From NCBI GenBank assembly GCA_000432995.1, contig HF972662.1, positions 6,571 through 21,784 on the forward strand: 15,214 nucleotides of DNA. The letters are read 5' to 3'. Positions 1 through 6,527 of the stretch are shown piece by piece. The stretch is from Clostridium sp. CAG:1013. GTDB taxonomy: Bacteria > Bacillota > Clostridia > Oscillospirales > Acutalibacteraceae. The notes under the pieces were generated by a model. It was given only the letters and a program-made list of their open reading frames with translations. It had not been told where the DNA came from and searched no databases. The position numbers and the translations under genes were made by a program. Within the stretch, counting starts at the first letter, position 1. The number at the start of each line of letters is the position of its first letter.

Positions 1-104
1 CTGCCGCAGCCACCCTTGTGATGTTTGCGGTTGTAAATCCCCTTGCCCACGATGGCGAAGAAGATCGCCGCAATAATAATGGTTCCAATAATGGTTGGGA
101 TCAT
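1..104 (-). CDS. FeoB-associated Cys-rich membrane protein (partial)
   Basis: The first 34 codons of a small protein that continues past the left edge of the window. It begins MIPTIIGTIIIAAIFFAIVG, a single hydrophobic segment, followed by a short basic stretch (KGIYNRKHHK) and a Gly/Cys motif (GGCG). This layout matches the FeoB-associated Cys-rich membrane protein family, short proteins encoded just after feoB in many Firmicutes. Their role in Fe(II) uptake is not well settled. The ATG has a purine-rich ribosome binding site (AAGGCGG) and lies 38 bp after the feoB stop on the same strand, so it is probably the last gene of the feo operon. The full cysteine pattern cannot be seen. Confidence 0.8.
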   Translation of the reverse strand, partial: MIPTIIGTIIIAAIFFAIVGKGIYNRKHHKGGCG

Positions 105-142
105 ATTCCCCACCGCCTTTCTCAGATTTTCAAATAAATTCT

Positions 143-2311
143 TTACCGGCTCACGGCACTGACAGAACGGACCGTCAGGCGCTGGCCGTCATACTGGTTC
201 TTACGGAACAACAGGAAGAGGATGACCGCGATGGCCACCAAAGCCACCACCGTGCCGATCCCGAAGCCGCCGCCCAGGAACAGGGAACCGATCTGGTAGA
301 CGATCAGGGAGACCACGTAGGCCAAACCGCACATATAGCCGATCGCACCCAGGGTCCACTTCCAGTTGTTCATCTCCCGCTTGATGGCGCCCATGGCCGC
401 GAAGCAGGGAGCGCACAGCAGGTTGAAAATCATGAAGCTGTACGCCATCAAGGGAGTGTAGTGAGCAGCAACAGCAGCCCACAGGCCAGGATCGTCCTCG
501 CCCACCTCTGCACCTACATGGAACAGCACGCCGAAGGTATTGACCACGTTCTCTTTGGCGATCAAACCGGTAACCACCGCCACGGTGGACTGCCAATCTC
601 CAAATCCCAGGGGAGCAAAAATGACGCAGATGGCACTGCCGATGGCGGCAAGCAAGGAAGAATTGTTATCCTCCACCATGGTGAAGGCGCCGTCCACAAA
701 GCCGAAGCCCTGGAGGAACCACAGGATGATAGAGGAAGCCAGAATGATGGTGCCAGCCCGCTTAATGAAGGACCAACCCCGCTCCCAGGTGGCCCGAAGC
801 ACGTTGACGGCAGCGGGCACATGGTAGGCGGGCAGTTCCATGACAAAGGGAGCGGGATCGCCGGCGAACATCTTGGTCTTTTTCAGGATGATGCCGGACA
901 CGATGATGGCAGCGATGCCGATGAAGTAAGCGGACACAGCCACCAGACCGGACCCGCCGAACAGAGCCCCGGCGAACAGCCCCACGATGGGCATCTTGGC
1001 GCCGCAGGGCACGAAGGTGGTGGTCATCACCGTCATGCGGCGGTCACGCTCGTTTTCAATGGTGCGGGAGGCCATGACGCCGGGCACGCCGCAGCCGGAA
1101 CCGATGAGCATGGGAATAAAGCTCTTGCCGGAAAGACCAAACTTTCGGAAGATCCGGTCCATGATAAACGCCACACGGGCCATGTAGCCGATATCCTCCA
1201 GGATGGACAGCATCAGGAACAGCACCAGCATCTGGGGAACGAAACCCAACACTGCGCCCACACCGGCCACGATGCCGTCAGCCACCAGGCCGGTGAGCCA
1301 GTCGGCTGTGCCCCAGCTCTCCAGCAGACTGCGGGAGCCTTCCGTCAGCCAGGCACCGCCCAGTACGTCGTTGGTCCAGTCTGTGAGGAAAGTGCCGAAG
1401 GGACCCATGGCGATCCAATATACCACAAACATGGCTACCACAAAAATGGGCAGGGCCAGGATCCGGTTGGTGACGATCCTGTCGATCTTATCGGAGGTGG
1501 ACAGGCTGTGGACGGCCGCTTTCTTTTTTACGGACTTCTCCACCACTTTGTTGATGTAGGCGTAACGCTGGTTGGTGATAATGCTCTCCGCATCGTCGTC
1601 CAGCTCCTTTTCACAGTCCTTGATATGCAGCTCCAAGTGGTCTTTCAGGGCAGGATCCAGGTTCAGTTCCTCCATCACCTTTTCATCCCGTTCAAACACT
1701 TTGATGGCATACCACCGCAGGTAGCGGGACTCCACCTTCCCGGAGATGGACTCCTCGATATGGGCGAGAGCATGTTCCACGCTGCCGGTGAACACATGGG
1801 GCAGCTCCTTGCCGTCCTTAGCCGCCTGCGCCGCCAAAACCGCCCGCTGGGCCGCTTCCATGCCGCCCTCGTTTTTCAGGGCGCTCATCTCTACCACTTC
1901 ACAGCCCAGAGCTTCTCCCAGCCGCTTCAGGTCGATTTTATCCCCGTTCTTCCGCACCAGGTCGATCATGTTCACAGCCACGACCACCGGGATACCCAGC
2001 TCGATGAGCTGGGTGGTAAGGTACAGGTTCCGCTCAATATTGGTGCCGTCCACAATGTTCAAAATGGCATCGGGTTTCTCCCCAACCAGGTAGCTTCTGG
2101 CCACCACTTCTTCCAGGGTGTAAGGGGAAAGAGAATAGATACCGGGCAGGTCTTGGATGACCACATCCTTGTTCCCCTTCAAGCGGCCTTCCTTCTTCTC
2201 CACGGTAACTCCGGGCCAGTTGCCCACGTACTGATTAGAACCGGTCAGGGCGTTGAACAGAGTGGTCTTGCCGCAGTTCGGGTTGCCCGCCAGCGCGATC
2301 TTACTAGTCAT
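143..2311 (-). CDS. feoB: Ferrous iron transport protein B (Fe(II) permease with GTPase domain)
   Basis: FeoB moves Fe(II) across the inner membrane, using an N-terminal GTP-binding domain linked to a polytopic membrane domain. The product is 722 aa, normal for the family. Visible G motifs are G1 GNPNCGKT (9-16), G2 around T36, G3 DLPG (54-57), G4 NMID (114-117) and G5 SAL (143-145). A helical spacer follows to about residue 270. The permease part contains LEDIGYMARVAFIMDR (371-386), GSGCGVPG with Cys407, and PCGAKMP with Cys436, the conserved membrane cysteine motifs of FeoB. The ATG has an AAGGGAG ribosome binding site. It lies 63 bp after feoA1, and that gap holds a hairpin with a T-run and an operator-like palindrome, so feoB may be partly uncoupled from feoA. 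No truncation or missing motif is seen. Confidence 0.98.
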   Translation of the reverse strand: MTSKIALAGNPNCGKTTLFNALTGSNQYVGNWPGVTVEKKEGRLKGNKDVVIQDLPGIYSLSPYTLEEVVARSYLVGEKPDAILNIVDGTNIERNLYLTTQLIELGIPVVVAVNMIDLVRKNGDKIDLKRLGEALGCEVVEMSALKNEGGMEAAQRAVLAAQAAKDGKELPHVFTGSVEHALAHIEESISGKVESRYLRWYAIKVFERDEKVMEELNLDPALKDHLELHIKDCEKELDDDAESIITNQRYAYINKVVEKSVKKKAAVHSLSTSDKIDRIVTNRILALPIFVVAMFVVYWIAMGPFGTFLTDWTNDVLGGAWLTEGSRSLLESWGTADWLTGLVADGIVAGVGAVLGFVPQMLVLFLMLSILEDIGYMARVAFIMDRIFRKFGLSGKSFIPMLIGSGCGVPGVMASRTIENERDRRMTVMTTTFVPCGAKMPIVGLFAGALFGGSGLVAVSAYFIGIAAIIVSGIILKKTKMFAGDPAPFVMELPAYHVPAAVNVLRATWERGWSFIKRAGTIILASSIILWFLQGFGFVDGAFTMVEDNNSSLLAAIGSAICVIFAPLGFGDWQSTVAVVTGLIAKENVVNTFGVLFHVGAEVGEDDPGLWAAVAAHYTPLMAYSFMIFNLLCAPCFAAMGAIKREMNNWKWTLGAIGYMCGLAYVVSLIVYQIGSLFLGGGFGIGTVVALVAIAVILFLLFRKNQYDGQRLTVRSVSAVSR

Positions 2312-2330
2312 TGTCAGTCTCCCTTTCTTT

Positions 2331-2346
2331 GTTAGAACAAACTAAC
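2331..2346. promoter_or_regulatory. Operator-like palindrome between feoA1 and feoB
   Basis: The sequence GTTAGAACAAACTAAC has arms GTTAG/CTAAC separated by 6 bp. It agrees at 14 of 16 positions with the site at 2860-2875 in front of the operon. On the minus strand it lies just after a TTGACT hexamer (2352-2357) and 20 bp before the feoB start, so a bound repressor would cover any feoB-proximal promoter. It resembles sites of iron-dependent DtxR/MntR-type repressors in being a TTAG...CTAA palindrome, but the spacing is not the classical IdeR/DtxR box, so the regulator is inferred only. Confidence 0.6.
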
Positions 2347-2356
2347 CAACTCAGTC

Positions 2357-2375
2357 AAAAAAGCGGTCTCCCGCT
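2357..2375 (-). terminator. Short GNRA hairpin with T-run after feoA1 (attenuator-like)
   Basis: Read on the minus strand, the feoA1 stop is followed directly by AGCGG-GAGA-CCGCT and then a T-run. This is a 5-bp GC-rich stem closed by a GAGA (GNRA) tetraloop. The stem is short for a full terminator, so partial termination or a processing and stability point between feoA and feoB seems more likely than a complete stop. Confidence 0.45.
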
Positions 2376-2596
2376 CAGGCGATCTCGATCATTTCGGCGT
2401 CGGCCTTGCGCACGGATAGCTCATAGCCCCGCACATTCAGCTCCATTGGGTCACCCAGGGGAGCCACTTTCCGCACGTGGATCTCCACGCCTTTGGTAAT
2501 GCCCATATCCATGATCCGTCGCTTGGTAGCCCCTTCCCCATGAAGTTTAACCACCTTGACGGTATCGCCCACCTTTGCATCGCGCAGTGTTCTCAT
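2375..2596 (-). CDS. feoA: FeoA-domain protein (feoA1)
   Basis: FeoA is a small cytosolic SH3-like protein needed for FeoB-dependent Fe(II) uptake, probably by interacting with FeoB. The product is 73 aa, a complete single domain. It shows the family pattern: a start with LRDAKVGDTVKVVKLHGEG, the central segment RRIMDMGITKGVEIHVRKVAPLGDP, then ELNVRGYELSVRKADAEMIEI. The RRxMDMGI...G and AP.GDP elements are typical. The ATG follows AAAGGAGAGGGAAC, a strong ribosome binding site, 25 bp after the second FeoA-like gene. This copy is closer to the usual FeoA consensus than its neighbour. Confidence 0.95.
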   Translation of the reverse strand: MRTLRDAKVGDTVKVVKLHGEGATKRRIMDMGITKGVEIHVRKVAPLGDPMELNVRGYELSVRKADAEMIEIA

Positions 2597-2621
2597 GTTC
2601 CCTCTCCTTTCTAATGCTGTG

Positions 2622-2834
2622 TCAGATCATTATGCGATTGGCCATGTCCCGGTCCAGAGCGATACGGCTTTCCTTCACCTGGAGGATCAGGCTTCCGCCC
2701 AATTCGCTCACCACGGTGACTGTTCCGTCCACCACAAACCCAAGCTCGGCCAAATGCTGCCGCACTTCATCTTTTCCGGTGATCTTCACCACAGTAAAGG
2801 TCTCACCGGCTTTCGCCATTGACAGTGGCATCAT
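2622..2834 (-). CDS. feoA: Second FeoA-domain protein (feoA2), first gene of the feo operon
   Basis: A 70-aa FeoA-like SH3-type protein. The core is AKAGETFTVVKITGKDEVRQHLAELGFVVDGTVTVVSELGGSLILQVKESRIALDRDMANRIMI. It keeps the RxxLxELGFxxG and I.LDRDxAxxI features, and differs from feoA1 in the middle (SELGGSLIL in place of APLGDPMEL). Paired, divergent FeoA proteins before feoB are common in Clostridia, and they may form a complex with FeoB rather than being redundant. Two adjacent ATG codons occur; the first is chosen because AAGGAGG is well placed 7-8 nt before it. This is the promoter-proximal gene. Confidence 0.92.
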   Translation of the reverse strand: MMPLSMAKAGETFTVVKITGKDEVRQHLAELGFVVDGTVTVVSELGGSLILQVKESRIALDRDMANRIMI

Positions 2835-2859
2835 AGAGACATCCTCCTTGCCATCTTAA

Positions 2860-2875
2860 GTTAGATCAATCTAAC
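2860..2875. promoter_or_regulatory. Operator-like palindrome in the feo 5' leader
   Basis: GTTAGATCAATCTAAC is a perfect inverted repeat with 7-bp arms and a 2-bp centre (8-bp arms over 2859-2876). It lies downstream of the predicted feo transcription start and 25 bp before the feoA2 ATG, a position suited to repression. It is one of four GTTAG-N6-CTAAY sites in this region. Confidence 0.65.
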
Positions 2876-2895
2876 TAATTGGCCAAATGGAAGGG

Positions 2896-2911
2896 GTTAG
2901 AAGGATCTAAC
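2896..2911. promoter_or_regulatory. Operator-like palindrome at the feo transcription start
   Basis: GTTAGAAGGATCTAAC sits inside a longer perfect inverted repeat with 11-bp arms over 2891-2916 (AAGGGGTTAGA / TCTAACCCCTT). Its centre is 36 bp from that of the site at 2860-2875. It lies about 10-25 bp downstream of the predicted start of transcription. No T-run follows on the minus strand, so an operator or a leader hairpin is preferred over a terminator. Confidence 0.65.
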
Positions 2912-2927
2912 CCCTTGAACGTTTCTA

Positions 2928-2956
2928 AGTGTAACCTCATTAAAAGCATTTGTCAA
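2928..2956 (-). promoter_or_regulatory. Sigma-A promoter of the feo operon
   Basis: Read on the minus strand: -35 TTGACA (2951-2956), a 17-bp spacer and -10 TACACT (2928-2933). The -35 is consensus and the -10 matches at 4 of 6. Transcription should begin near 2921, giving a leader of about 87 nt that contains two operator-like palindromes before feoA2. Confidence 0.85.
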
Positions 2957-2983
2957 GGCTTTCCAGGAAAATCCGTCAAAAAA

Positions 2984-2999
2984 GTTAGTTTTTTCTAAT
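2984..2999. promoter_or_regulatory. Upstream operator-like palindrome of the feo promoter
   Basis: GTTAGTTTTTTCTAAT fits GTTAG-N6-CTAAY with one arm change. Its centre is about 70 bp upstream of the predicted start. It is the weakest of the four sites and lies in AT-rich DNA, so chance is a real alternative. If real, it could support looping or cooperative binding with the downstream sites. Confidence 0.4.
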
Positions 3000-3044
3000 T
3001 AGTTTTAACTACCCGCTTTTGTTTGGTGGATTTTTCCAGGGGAC

Positions 3045-3080
3045 AAAAAGAGGACCGTCTCCCAAAAGGAAACAATCCTC
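3045..3080 (-). terminator. Intrinsic terminator of the MFS transporter gene
   Basis: Six bases after the MFS stop, the minus strand folds into a 13-pair stem (3068-3080 with 3050-3062, including three G-U pairs) around a TTTTG loop, followed by a run of five T. This separates the MFS/lar transcript from the feo operon. Confidence 0.85.
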
Positions 3081-3086
3081 CATAAA

Positions 3087-4298
3087 TCACGTTTGATCTT
3101 GTTTTGCCAACACAGCTTTGCACACCAGCACAGACAGGATTAAGAATACTGGAAACACCACCGCGAACAGCAGGCCTATTTTCAGTTCCCCGCCCCACAA
3201 ACCGGAGACCATTCCTACCAACGTGGGACCTCCGGAGCAGCCCAGGTCTCCAAAAAGAGCCAGCAGCGCAAACATAGCCGTGCCTCCCTTGGGGCAGTAC
3301 CGGGAAGCCACACTGAAGGTCCCCGGCCACAGGATCCCCACGGAAATCCCGCACAGACCGCAGCCCAGCAATGCCAACAGTGGATTGGGGGACAGAGAGG
3401 CCAACAGATAGGCGGCCGCGCACAGAACTCCGCTGATCAGCTCCGCGTTGAGCAGGTTCAGCTTGTGGCCCACCTTGGCATAGAACACCCGGGTGAAGCC
3501 CATGAGCACAGCAAACAAGCAAGGCCCCGCCAAGTCTCCGATGGTCTTGGAAACGCCTAAGCCGCTTTCCGCAAAGGCGGAAGCCCACTGGCTCATGGAA
3601 AGCTCGCATGCCCCGGCGGCGAACATCAGGGCAGCAAAGATCCAGAACAGCTTCATGGTGAACAGCTTCCGCATGGGCAGGCTTTCCCCCTCCTCTGTCA
3701 GGTGGGCAATCGGCACCCTGGAAAAGAAGAAAGCGTTGGCCAAGGGCAGCAGCGCCCACAGGAAAGTGAGGAACATCCAGCTTCCTTTGCCCGCCACTTG
3801 CAAGAACAGAGTGGACAGCAGGATCACTCCCACAGACCCCCAGCAGTAGAAGGAATGAAGCAAACTCATGACAGAAGCTTTGTTCTCCGTGGGGCAGGCC
3901 TCCACAATGGGGCTGACCAGCACCTCAATGAGTCCTCCACCAATGGCATACAACACCACCGCTCCCAGCAGGCCAAAGAAGGGATCCGGGGTCAGCCAGG
4001 GAAACAGTCCCAAACCGACCAGTCCCGCCGCAGCGAAAATGTGAGCCGCAACAATACAGGGCCGGTAACCGATCTTGTCCACAAACCGGGCAGAGATCAG
4101 ATCAACGGAAAGCTGGACGCAGAAGTTCACCGTCACCAGCAGGGTGATCTTTTCCAGAGGGATCTGGAACACGTCCTGGAAGATCAAAAACAGCAAAGGC
4201 GATAAATTGTTTACAATGGCCTGGGTGATGTACCCCAGATAACTGGCGTACTGGGTATGACGCCACCTTTTGGAACCCGCGGCCTCTTGAGCTGACAT
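3087..4298 (-). CDS. MFS transporter, FucP/FHS-like
   Basis: A 403-aa integral membrane protein with about 12 hydrophobic segments, consistent with a major facilitator superfamily carrier. The loop after the second helix has ARFVDKIGYRP (70-80), a form of MFS motif A. The segment EACPTENKASVMSLLHSFYCWG (133-154) resembles the conserved region of the fucose:proton symporter-like (FHS) group. The substrate cannot be read from sequence. The ATG has a strong GGAGGAGGG ribosome binding site. The gene follows larC by 107 bp on the same strand, with a hairpin and a good -10 element between, so it can be expressed alone. A link to the lar genes, such as transport of a hydroxy acid or sugar, is a guess from position only. 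Confidence 0.88.
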   Translation of the reverse strand: MSAQEAAGSKRWRHTQYASYLGYITQAIVNNLSPLLFLIFQDVFQIPLEKITLLVTVNFCVQLSVDLISARFVDKIGYRPCIVAAHIFAAAGLVGLGLFPWLTPDPFFGLLGAVVLYAIGGGLIEVLVSPIVEACPTENKASVMSLLHSFYCWGSVGVILLSTLFLQVAGKGSWMFLTFLWALLPLANAFFFSRVPIAHLTEEGESLPMRKLFTMKLFWIFAALMFAAGACELSMSQWASAFAESGLGVSKTIGDLAGPCLFAVLMGFTRVFYAKVGHKLNLLNAELISGVLCAAAYLLASLSPNPLLALLGCGLCGISVGILWPGTFSVASRYCPKGGTAMFALLALFGDLGCSGGPTLVGMVSGLWGGELKIGLLFAVVFPVFLILSVLVCKAVLAKQDQT

Positions 4299-4332
4299 AC
4301 AGCTCCCTCCTCCACAAAAACGTTACCGGTCT

Positions 4333-4360
4333 ATTATAACAGAAGGGCCCCGCAGTGAAC
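4333..4360 (-). promoter_or_regulatory. Probable promoter of the MFS gene
   Basis: On the minus strand a perfect -10 (TATAAT, 4333-4338) is preceded by TG one base upstream, making an extended -10. The -35 region (TGTTCA, 17 bp upstream) is weak and falls in the loop of the hairpin at 4343-4372. The extended -10 can compensate for a weak -35. Confidence 0.6.
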
Positions 4361-4372
4361 AGCGGGACCCTT
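4343..4372 (-). terminator. Hairpin between larC and the MFS gene
   Basis: Arms AAGGGCCCCGC and GCGGGACCCTT pair over 11 positions (one wobble) around an 8-nt loop, 33 bp after the larC stop. On the minus strand the following T-run is poor (TTCTGTTAT), so termination may be partial. On the plus strand it is followed by a good T-rich tract, but no plus-strand gene ends here. It overlaps the MFS promoter region. Confidence 0.5.
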
Positions 4373-4405
4373 AAAAACTTTTCTTTTTTTGCCAAAATCC
4401 AGGTC

Positions 4406-5710
4406 TTACAGCAGGCGTTTCACCTGGTCCAGAGTCATGTTCTTCTCTCGGGCGATCCGGGCCAGGTCCTCATATTCCGGCTTCTCCCGGACCACGCCCC
4501 ATCCAGCGGACTCCTTCACCCGCACCGGGCCGTATTCCGTTTCCACCGTCCGCTGAGAACGGGAAAGCGTGTACCGATTGCACAGCCGTTCCCGCACACC
4601 CAAAGTAGTGGTGTGTGCGAATAACAGGGAGAGCATCTTCTCCCGATCTTCCTCCCGGCACATGCAGATGAGCATCACTCCGGGACGGTTCTTCTTCATG
4701 CCCACGGCAATGGTGGACACATCCAGTGCTCCCGCTTCCCAAAGCCGCTCCTGTGCAAACCCTAGAGCCTCGGGGGTCATGTCGTCCAGGTTGCAGCACA
4801 GTTCCACCACAGTCTCGCCGGTCTCCTGGGTCTCCCCAAGCATGGCCCGGACACAGTTGGCGGCCTCAAAGTCTTTTTTCCCCATGCCGTAACCGATCTT
4901 CTCCACACGCATCACAGGAGAGGGCCCAAAAGCCTGGACAAAATGTTTCAGCAGAGCCGCTCCCGTAGGCGTGCACAGCTCGCCCTGGACAGAACCTCCG
5001 TAGGTGGGCACCCCTTGGAGAATATGAGCCGTGGCAGGTGCGGGCACAGGCAGGATGCCGTGAGCGCACCGCACCTGGCCGCTTCCCACATGGATGGGAG
5101 AAGCCAGGATCTTCTGGGGCGCCAGGTCGTGGATCAGCCAGCACACCGCCACCACGTCGGTGACAGCGTCCAGGGTGCCCACTTCATGGAAGTGGATCTC
5201 CTCTACCGGACGGCCATGGGCGTGACTCTCTGCCTGGGCGATCAGCTCATACACCGCCTGGGCATCCTCTCGTACCTGCTGGGGGATATCCATATGGGAT
5301 AGGATGTGGCGGATGTCTCCCATCCCCGCGTGGTGGTGATGACCATGGCTGTGATCATGGTCATGGGGATGTTCATGATCGTGGTGGTCGTGGTCGTGAG
5401 GATGCTCGTGATCATGGTGGTGATCGTGGTCGTGAGGATGGTCATGATCATGGTGGTGGTCGTGGTCATGGGGGTGCTCATGGTCGTGATGATCATGGCT
5501 CTCTTCCTCTTCCCCATGGACTGTCACCGACACGTGGGTACCAGTGATGCCACACTTCACAGAAGGCTGGGCGGAAAATTCCACCCCGGGGATGCGCAGG
5601 TCGTTCATACGCTTCACGAACTCCTCCGGGTGAGGATGGAGTTCCAGCAGGGCAGCAGTGAGCATGTCTCCAGCGGCGCCCATATTACATTCCAGATACA
5701 GTGTTTTCAC
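4406..5710 (-). CDS. larC: LarC, nickel insertion protein (CTP-dependent nickel chelatase) for the nickel-pincer nucleotide cofactor
   Basis: LarC inserts Ni into pyridinium-3,5-bisthiocarboxylic acid mononucleotide, the last step of NPN cofactor synthesis, using CTP. The product is 434 aa. Family marks include the start LYLECNMGAAGDM, HFHEVGTLDAVTDVV (173-187), PVPAPAT (221-227), CTPTGAALL (246-254), GYGMGKKDF (273-281) and CNLDDMTPE (306-314). In Lactiplantibacillus plantarum the two parts, LarC1 and LarC2, are joined by programmed frameshifting; here they are one uninterrupted frame. Residues 72-127 form a His/Asp-rich insert (33 His in 56 residues) that probably binds or stores nickel. 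The start codon is GTG, chosen because AAGGAGG lies 7-8 nt before it. It is 28 bp after larB. Confidence 0.95.
   Translation of the reverse strand: MKTLYLECNMGAAGDMLTAALLELHPHPEEFVKRMNDLRIPGVEFSAQPSVKCGITGTHVSVTVHGEEEESHDHHDHEHPHDHDHHHDHDHPHDHDHHHDHEHPHDHDHHDHEHPHDHDHSHGHHHHAGMGDIRHILSHMDIPQQVREDAQAVYELIAQAESHAHGRPVEEIHFHEVGTLDAVTDVVAVCWLIHDLAPQKILASPIHVGSGQVRCAHGILPVPAPATAHILQGVPTYGGSVQGELCTPTGAALLKHFVQAFGPSPVMRVEKIGYGMGKKDFEAANCVRAMLGETQETGETVVELCCNLDDMTPEALGFAQERLWEAGALDVSTIAVGMKKNRPGVMLICMCREEDREKMLSLLFAHTTTLGVRERLCNRYTLSRSQRTVETEYGPVRVKESAGWGVVREKPEYEDLARIAREKNMTLDQVKRLL
5348..5485 (-). repeat. Tandem repeat encoding the LarC His/Asp array
   Basis: Four imperfect tandem units of 36, 36, 33 and 33 bp encode DHEHPHDHDHHH-like peptides (LarC residues 76-121). 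Units differ by E/D changes and by one missing His codon. Such in-frame arrays are prone to slippage, so the number of units may vary between strains. The opposite strand gives a valine/methionine-rich open frame that is only a shadow of the repeat. Confidence 0.85.
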
Positions 5711-5738
5711 TTTGGGATCCTCCTTACAAGAAGCATAG

Positions 5739-6485
5739 TTACAAATGGTTGATCATGCTGGCCAGATACCCGGCGCCGAAGCCGTTGTCGATGTTCACCA
5801 CGCTGACTCCACTGGCGCAGGAGTTAAGCATGGAGAGTAAAGCCGCCAAGCCTCCGAACGCTGCTCCATACCCCACGCTGGTGGGCACGGCGATGACGGG
5901 ACAATCGGACAGGCCGCCGATAACGCTGGCCAAGGCTCCCTCCATCCCGGCAATGGCAATGATGACCCGGGCGCTCATGATATCCTCCAAGTGGGACAGA
6001 GTGCGATGGAGGCCAGCCACACCTACGTCGTACAGACGGGTGACCTTGTTTCCCAGCACCTCCGCGGTGAGGGCAGCCTCTTCCGCCACCGGCATGTCGC
6101 TGGTACCGCCGGTAGCCACTACGATGGTCCCTTTGCCCGTGGCCGGGGGCATGTCCCCCACAATGCCGATACGACCCATCTCGTGATAGGTCAGAGGCAG
6201 GGTCTGGCCTACCAGGTCCGCGGCCTCCTGGGACATGCGAGTAATGAGCACCGCTTTCTCCCCCGTCTCCCGCATGGAGGCGGCAATATCACGGATCTGC
6301 TGGGGTGTTTTCCCCGCCCCGTAGATCACTTCCGCGGCGCCCTGACGCAAGCCTCGGTGGTTATCCACTTTGGCAAAACCCAGTTCCCGGAAAGGCTCCA
6401 TTTTCAAGGCCAGTACAGCCTCGTCCACCGAGCGTTTTCCCTGCGCCACTTGCTCCAACAGGGAGCGTATTTCTTGCTGATCCAT
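5739..6485 (-). CDS. larB: LarB, nickel-pincer cofactor biosynthesis carboxylase/hydrolase
   Basis: LarB carboxylates the pyridinium ring of nicotinic acid adenine dinucleotide and cleaves the phosphoanhydride, the first step of NPN cofactor synthesis. The product is 248 aa, the usual length. The N-terminal part contains the family segment DNHRGLRQGAAEVIYGAGKT (41-60). The C-terminal half resembles AIR carboxylase (PurE): GTIVVATGGTSDMPVAEEA (119-137), DVGVAGLHR (153-161), GMEGALASVIGGL (180-192). NSCASGVSVVNIDNGFGAGY follows from N221, with Cys223 matching the catalytic cysteine that forms the substrate adduct in the L. plantarum enzyme. The ATG has AGAAGGA before it and lies 42 bp after larE. 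Confidence 0.96.
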   Translation of the reverse strand: MDQQEIRSLLEQVAQGKRSVDEAVLALKMEPFRELGFAKVDNHRGLRQGAAEVIYGAGKTPQQIRDIAASMRETGEKAVLITRMSQEAADLVGQTLPLTYHEMGRIGIVGDMPPATGKGTIVVATGGTSDMPVAEEAALTAEVLGNKVTRLYDVGVAGLHRTLSHLEDIMSARVIIAIAGMEGALASVIGGLSDCPVIAVPTSVGYGAAFGGLAALLSMLNSCASGVSVVNIDNGFGAGYLASMINHL

Positions 6486-6527
6486 GGAAATTCCTTCTCT
6501 CTGTGTCTTTGTAACATTCAGGTCGTT

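Noticed and set aside
95..2335. A 746-codon open frame on the plus strand covering the whole feoB gene
   Set aside because: Low-complexity His/Gly/Gln-rich translation with no family features, wholly antisense to a clear FeoB. It arises from the codon bias of feoB.
2891..2916. The 11-bp inverted repeat before feoA2 as a terminator
   Set aside because: No T-run follows on either strand, and it contains the shared GTTAG-N6-CTAAC operator motif just after a good promoter.
4343..4390. Plus-strand terminator with a T-rich tract between larC and the MFS gene
   Set aside because: No plus-strand gene or transcript ends here; the hairpin is more simply linked to the minus-strand lar/MFS junction.
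5348..5485. Tandem repeat considered as a CRISPR array
   Set aside because: Units abut with no unique spacers and encode an in-frame His/Asp peptide inside LarC; no cas genes are present.
5306..5752. Valine/methionine-rich frame on the plus strand, looking like a membrane protein
   Set aside because: It is the complement of the LarC His/Asp repeat (CAT/CAC/GAC codons read backwards), not a real transmembrane protein.
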